Positions 59,420 to 64,000 of a stretch of 64,000 nucleotides of DNA are shown piece after piece. Numbering within the stretch: position 1 is the stretch's first letter; each line of letters begins with the position of its first letter. The DNA is from Lepeophtheirus salmonis. Taxonomy: Eukaryota; Arthropoda; Copepoda; Siphonostomatoida; Caligidae. The notes under the pieces are model-generated. The model searched no databases, had not been told where the DNA came from, and saw nothing but the letters and a program-made list of their open reading frames with translations. The DNA lies in NCBI RefSeq assembly GCF_016086655.4, contig NC_052137.2, positions 33,562,007 to 33,626,006 of the forward strand, in the 5' to 3' direction. The position numbers and the translations under genes were made by a program.

Positions 59420-59745
59420 ACAGATGCAAGACATAGGCTTTGAACATTTTGTATAACACACGCAGAGTCCTCCGTCCATCTCTTTTACAAATGTGAACTC
59501 CTGGAACTTGTGAGAAATTTAGTTAAGAATAAAATGAAGGAAATATACGGGCTGGAACTATATCAAAAAATTGCCGTGTTGATATGCCTCCCAAGAATCG
59601 ATACCATTTAAAAGCGGACGCTATCCTTACAAAAGATTAAATATAAAGTTTACCAGAGGAGAGGGTATGGTAAAAATCTGAGGATATCCGGTCTGGATGA
59701 GTTAAAAGATATACAATTTAGGATTTTAAAACATATTTAACTGTG
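59420..59745 (+). pseudogene. Non-LTR retrotransposon pol, extreme C-terminus
   Basis: The plus frame reads FCITHAESSVHLFYKCELLE, matching the zinc-binding motif C-x-x-x-H..-H-x4-C near the end of L1-like polymerases (families: CxxC...AExxxHLFxxC). It continues LVRNLVKNKMKEIYGLELYQ, AVLICLPRIDTI, a stop, and YKVYQRRGYGKNLRISGLDE, ending with a TAA near 59740. This is the portion expected after the frame that ends at 57628, yet it lies on the opposite strand. It could be the missing tail of that copy after an inversion, or a separate insertion. Confidence 0.65.
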
Positions 59746-59939
59746 AATGCTATTTATTATTGTTTAACCTACGAAGGATTAAGATTCCGGTTTAGAATCC
59801 CTCTCTCTGTTGCGCGTGCTTCCTTTTTCGTTTTTGTTTGAGTAATATATTTCGTCATTCAGGTTGTATTTTATATTACCTCGTATTTTTTTCAATTCTT
59901 TCTTCTTTTTTTATTAGTGATCTGTAGTCCAAAAAGGAA
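59746..59939. other. Non-coding sequence after pol C-terminus
   Basis: Probably the 3' untranslated part of the retrotransposon fragment. It is T-rich, and no poly(A) end could be fixed. Confidence 0.35.
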
Positions 59940-60450
59940 GTTTTCCTTCTTTTTTTTGGCTAGAAAATTTAATTATTGAAATTTAATTTAACTTTACAAA
60001 AAAAAAATCAGCAAAATTTTAAATTTAATTTTTTTAATTTTATATTTGAGACTTTTTTAAAGAAAAATTAATTTTTAGGTACAACTATGGATTTTAGTTT
60101 TGTGAATAGCTATGAATATGTGTAAATTTTTGTGAATAGCAAAAGATTTGTGAATATTTTTTCCAAAAATTAAATATTTTAAATTTTCGAATAAATTTTA
60201 TATTTGAAATTTAATTTTTTTAAATTTTTGTGAACAACTATGGATTTTTGAAAAAAAAAATTTCATATTTTTGAATAGTAGTGTATTTTTGAAATTTTTT
60301 CCCAAAAAATTGAATACTTTAAATTCACTGCTATTTACATAAAAAATATTTTTTTTGTAGCATAAATTTAATTTTTAGAGAATAGCTGTAAATTTTGAAA
60401 TTTTTTTTGCCAAAAAAGTTTAGTTTTTGTGAAGAACAGTGAATTTTTGA
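59940..60450 (+). repeat. AT-rich array, copy 5 (longest)
   Basis: At least seven units are visible, each with gaatag(c)tatg, gaacaactatgg, gaatagctgtaaa or gaagaacagtgaa words followed by tttttgaaatttttt and ccaaaaaa. Spacing is about 40-60 bp. It ends abruptly in a C-rich patch (60466-60485). Confidence 0.6.
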
Positions 60451-60931
60451 AAAAAAGAAGCCAAAAACCAAGCCCCCACCCCCCACACTCACAAAAGAAA
60501 GTATATAATTCTTCGGACGCAGCTGGTCTTTAACATAATTTTTTGCTCATTGTGTTAATATTCTTTTTTTTTTTTTACACTAAGATGATTGAATAAATGA
60601 AGAAAGAAAGAAAAAATATTTATTTCGTCCGACAACCCTAGTACCATATGAACGTACATAAGAAATTTCCCAAAATGTACATTGTACATTTTGCCAGAAA
60701 ATATATTTAGAATTGATTATGATTCAGCATTACAGAATATTTGGGATTCCCATTCCTGTAGCTCTAAATTTTTTGATGTGTTTGTCACCAGAGTAAATCA
60801 TTATTTTCCCCCCATTAAGTGAGCATATAATTCATATATGCTAGATACTATTATAGGAGAATTGCCCTCAAACACGTTTGCCTCACACTCTTTTGCCTCG
60901 AGTGCACTCGCCGTCAAGCTTATTTTGCCCT
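60451..60931. other. Non-coding sequence with short motifs
   Basis: A perfect palindrome, aaaatgtac-att-gtacatttt, lies near 60674-60694. Near 60862-60930 the words tttgcctca, tttgcctcg and ttttgccctc recur at about 18-20 bp, resembling foldback-type motif tracts. Confidence 0.4.
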
Positions 60932-61610
60932 CTTAGTCCCAATATTTTGTATGCTGCGTATGCCTGCTGTGATGAAGCTCTCCCTTGAAGGGTTTCCTTT
61001 AGTACATAATTCTACTTCAAAACCAACAGCCTAGGTTGATTTGTATGTGTTGTCAATTCTAACATTGTCCAGAACTTTCGCCATTGGTCTTCCATATACT
61101 TATAAATATTGACAAGTTATTGGTATTTCCAAGACATAATGGGCAATCTTAGTCCCAATATAATACTTTGTATGCTGCGTATGTAAGGTGGGTAACCTAA
61201 GATCATCTGTGATGAAGCGAGCTATTCTCCAATCCTTGAAGGGTTTCTAGAAAACTTTCAATGAGCTTCTTTATTATGTAAACCCTTTGTACCTATCTCA
61301 AATGTTATAAAATAAATACTGGTCTTTTAGATTCCATATACTTATAAATATTGACAAGTTATTGTTTAAAGTCAATTTTATATTTTTTGACGCCTAAGAC
61401 AGTAATGGGCAATCTTAGTCCCAATATAATAATAAGAAAAACTTTGAACCCAAAAGTCATGCTGCGTATCGTTTTTTCTCTAAAACCTTCCAAATTTGTT
61501 GTGGGTAACAAATATATACTATAGACCCCTCTGCCCTGATGAAGTTTCTGAGCTCTTTTATTTTACTCAATTTTTACCAAAGGACTCATGAAGGGTTTCC
61601 CCGAAACATA
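60932..61610 (+). repeat. Three-copy local tandem repeat
   Basis: Three imperfect copies start at cttagtcccaata (60932, 61148, 61414). Each continues with atgctgcgtat, tgatgaag and gaagggtttc. Copies one and two also share ccatatacttataaatattg (61092 and 61334). Unit lengths are about 216 and 266 bp and differ by insertions. There is no coding content. Confidence 0.75.
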
Positions 61611-61659
61611 AGTTATTTTGTTTCTTCAAATGACTTTAGTTTAACAACACATCGGGTTT

Positions 61660-61917
61660 TTTATGATAGCACAATGACTTTTTTTTTTTTTGATGACGCA
61701 TGCAGTTTTTCCCCCCTTTGCAGAATTTACCTTGCTAATTCAATGGAAAGTGTGGATTTATGGAGATAACGTAGTTTGTGATAAAGTAAAATTCAACGAG
61801 TCTAGCGGACAAATAAACGGGTCACTATGGAATCAAAGTAGCTCATGGACAACGCACTCGGGAGAAATTATTCTCTTGAATTCAATGAGCGTAGGTTTGC
61901 ACTCCAGTCATTCCTAG
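61660..61917 (+). other. Possible exon-like open frame with splice-acceptor-like lead
   Basis: A pyrimidine tract ending in ccctttgcag (acceptor AG at 61722-61723) precedes an open frame to the TAG at 61915. It reads EFTLLIQWKVWIYGDNVVCD, KVKFNESSGQINGSLWNQSS and so on. The composition is more protein-like than its surroundings, but I recognise no family, and no second exon was found. Confidence 0.2.
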
Positions 61918-62814
61918 AGAAATAGCTATACTTTACGTATATGGACTTTAAAAACAATTCCTTATCAAATGGAGTAATTGTAATACTAGAATGTTTAGCC
62001 ATACTTAATCAGTGCAACTCCATCTAACTAAAGGACTCAATGGAAAGAGTGGGCAATTAGTAGAAAAGGAACATGGTTTTTCCTTCTCTTTGCTGATTGG
62101 CTTAAAATTGTCAGCTGCCATCAGGTCAATTTTAAAGGTCTTCAAGGGTATTTATGTAATACATTGTGAGCTTAATTTAATTGTTTATGATAATTAGGCA
62201 ATACTTATTAATTGCAATATATTTTTCATAATGGTACTTGAAGTGCAGTGTATTGTAATAATCGACTTTTTCGACTAAAAAGTTTTCTGGCTTATCCCCC
62301 AAGAATATGTTTAAAAGGAACAATAAAAAAAGGTGTCACATGTACTACTACTTTTGTGGTCTTTATTTTACTACTTGGTTTATGGCCTTGGGTAGTACTA
62401 GCTTCAAATTTAAAATAAAGTGCTTAAATTAAACATTTACGAGTATATTATTTACTATCTCATACCAGGATTTCCCAGAAAATTTAAAAAATGACATACC
62501 GCAATTTTGATGAAATACAATTTTCCTAACAATAAGAATCCCACTTACTAAGAAAATATTTGTTATGTACATATTTCTCTCTTTCGAGATCCCGTTTTCT
62601 CCATATTTATCGAGGTTTTACACCAATTGGAACCCCTGCATTTAATCATTTTATAGTATAAGTTTCATATAATTAATTTAATTACTATGTATCAACCCAA
62701 AAGACTAACATATTACGTATGAGTCAGGTATTTTATTTGTGATCGTTTCCCTATCTTTACTAAGATCCCGTATTTTGAATATAATATGTGTTTTGAATCA
62801 GTATGAATTGGTGC
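61918..62814. other. AT-rich non-coding sequence
   Basis: The word pair tatctttactaagatcccg or tctctttcgagatcccg occurs at 62577 and 62752, suggesting a weak local duplication. No gene is seen. Confidence 0.4.
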
Positions 62815-63056
62815 ATTTCATATGCATTCATTTCAGAACATTAATTTAAGTGATTGTCCTCCGAGCAATATTCATTTTAGTGATTACGTTTAATAATGAC
62901 ATCATCATTCATCTTGTATAGTTTTTATATGAGAATGTTGCTGAAATGAGCAACTATAAAAAAGCTCTTCCAAATAAATATTTGCTCAAATGAATGTTGC
63001 TAAAATGAACTCTTTAAAATTAACCTTACTCGAATGAACAAACACGATTTCATATG
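62815..63056. mobile_element. Foldback-like element F3 (short)
   Basis: The left end reads cattcatttcagaacatt, gagcaatattcattttagtg. The reverse complement of the right end reads gttcattcgagtaagg, gttcattttagcaacattc and atttgagcaaatatt. The ends are inverted repeats of catt(c/t)att-type motifs, as in F2. The middle is short (about 60 bp). Confidence 0.5.
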
Positions 63057-64000
63057 TGTAACATTGTTTATAAAAAGAGTTACATTTATTCTAGTGATGC
63101 ACGAGTCGACTTTTATCCCGCAGGTCGGATTGTGTATTTCACAATCATATTACATCAAGATCTACTAAAAATTACGTTGTTCATCATATATTATTTAACT
63201 ATATGGGGGTACGGATATTAAAAATAGCTGGACTGGCAGCTCTAAAAAAATAACTATGTACTATTTGTGATAATTAGACTTAGGATTTGTGAGCAATCGA
63301 TCAAGAAATTGCTTATTTTACCCTTATTTGTGTGAAAGTTGCTTTTTATTCTAAATTGATATGAAATAAATAGGAAAAATTTGGAATCTAACTAAATTAT
63401 ACAACAGCTTTTGATGATTTTTTGATGATATTTTAGAGGGAGCCAGAACAGCCACTGAGAGTAAGGGAAAATTTGTCAAAAAATTGGCTGTAGAATAATT
63501 CCCTTTGAATCTTGCAAGAAAAGGGAAATCATTCTTTGCACCAAATTATAAAATCCTTATCTTCCCCTTATACGAAAGGTTGGACGTATAATTAATCAAT
63601 GGTGGGGATTATGAGATGCCTCCATCTAACAAAACTATGAAGATCTTGCCATATTAGCTCTTTAGTATCATTATTTGTTGAGTTTTTTTGTTGTTGTTTT
63701 TTTGCGTTCAAAGAATTTTGTAAATTTCAAATTATGAAAATGATTTGAAAAAATCACTTTTTGGTTATTAGAAATTAAAATAATTAACTAATTTCCATAA
63801 ATTGCACCAATAAAAACTCTACATTGCAATTTTCAAATAAAATTTTATGTCAAATATTACATTTTCGATAGCAAATGCATGTTCCTCACTATTCCAACGT
63901 ATAATAGCAATTACTGTACCAGTTGGTGCATTTAAATCTTAACAAAACAAAACAAATTTGGCTTCTCTAGCTTACGTGCAAGTCGAGAAAATGACACTTG
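63057..64000. other. AT-rich non-coding sequence
   Basis: No gene, RNA or repeat structure is recognised up to the end of the window. Confidence 0.4.

Noticed and set aside
1..64000. CRISPR array, tRNA, rRNA, bacterial operon or virus
   Set aside because: No regular direct repeats with unique spacers, no cloverleaf with a matching B box, no dense gene packing, and no recognisable viral gene were found on either strand.

Overview
The window looks like a gene-poor stretch of an arthropod nuclear genome. It is very AT-rich, has no long open reading frame on either strand, shows no operon-like packing, and is full of decayed transposons. The mix of Tc1/mariner remnants with a few L1-like reverse-transcriptase fragments resembles parasitic copepods (sea lice such as Lepeophtheirus or Caligus). 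That assignment is inference from the style of the elements and was not tested by a search. I see no intact host protein gene, tRNA, rRNA, CRISPR array or prokaryotic-type system.

Layout. 0.5-1.3 kb: a foldback-like element. 2.7-5.5 kb: three mariner remnants. 5.6-9.0 kb: copies of a dispersed repeat, called R1 here, and a possible Myb/SANT-like fragment. 10.7-11.6 kb: a longer mariner pseudogene. 13.5-14.9 kb: a decayed cadherin (extracellular repeat, membrane-proximal region, transmembrane helix) on the minus strand, with a collagen-like Gly-X-Y segment abutting it on the plus strand. 18.6-21.4 kb: mariner fragments and an AT-rich array. 22.3-36 kb: many R1 copies, two mariner C-termini and the first copy (A) of a long-inverted-repeat MITE. 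36.6-41.3 kb: MITE copies B and C, a second foldback element, and a deleted mariner that carries MITE C. 43.4-47.1 kb: two mariner remnants, an AT array and MITE copy D. 49.0-50.1 kb: a TA-flanked deleted mariner. 51.4-59.7 kb: four non-LTR retrotransposon fragments and one more mariner. 59.9-63.1 kb: an AT array, a three-copy local repeat and a third foldback element.

How the parts relate. The strongest structural results come from comparing copies inside the window. Four copies of a 500-670 bp element have long, mutually complementary ends. One of them sits inside a mariner whose relative at 49-50 kb keeps the matching site empty. Two mariner families each have two copies in which the DNA-binding N-terminus runs straight into the C-terminal part, which points to non-autonomous derivatives that multiplied after losing the catalytic middle. 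A mariner has interrupted an R1 copy, and an AT-rich array separates the two halves of another mariner. The window therefore records layered, nested insertions rather than cooperating genes.
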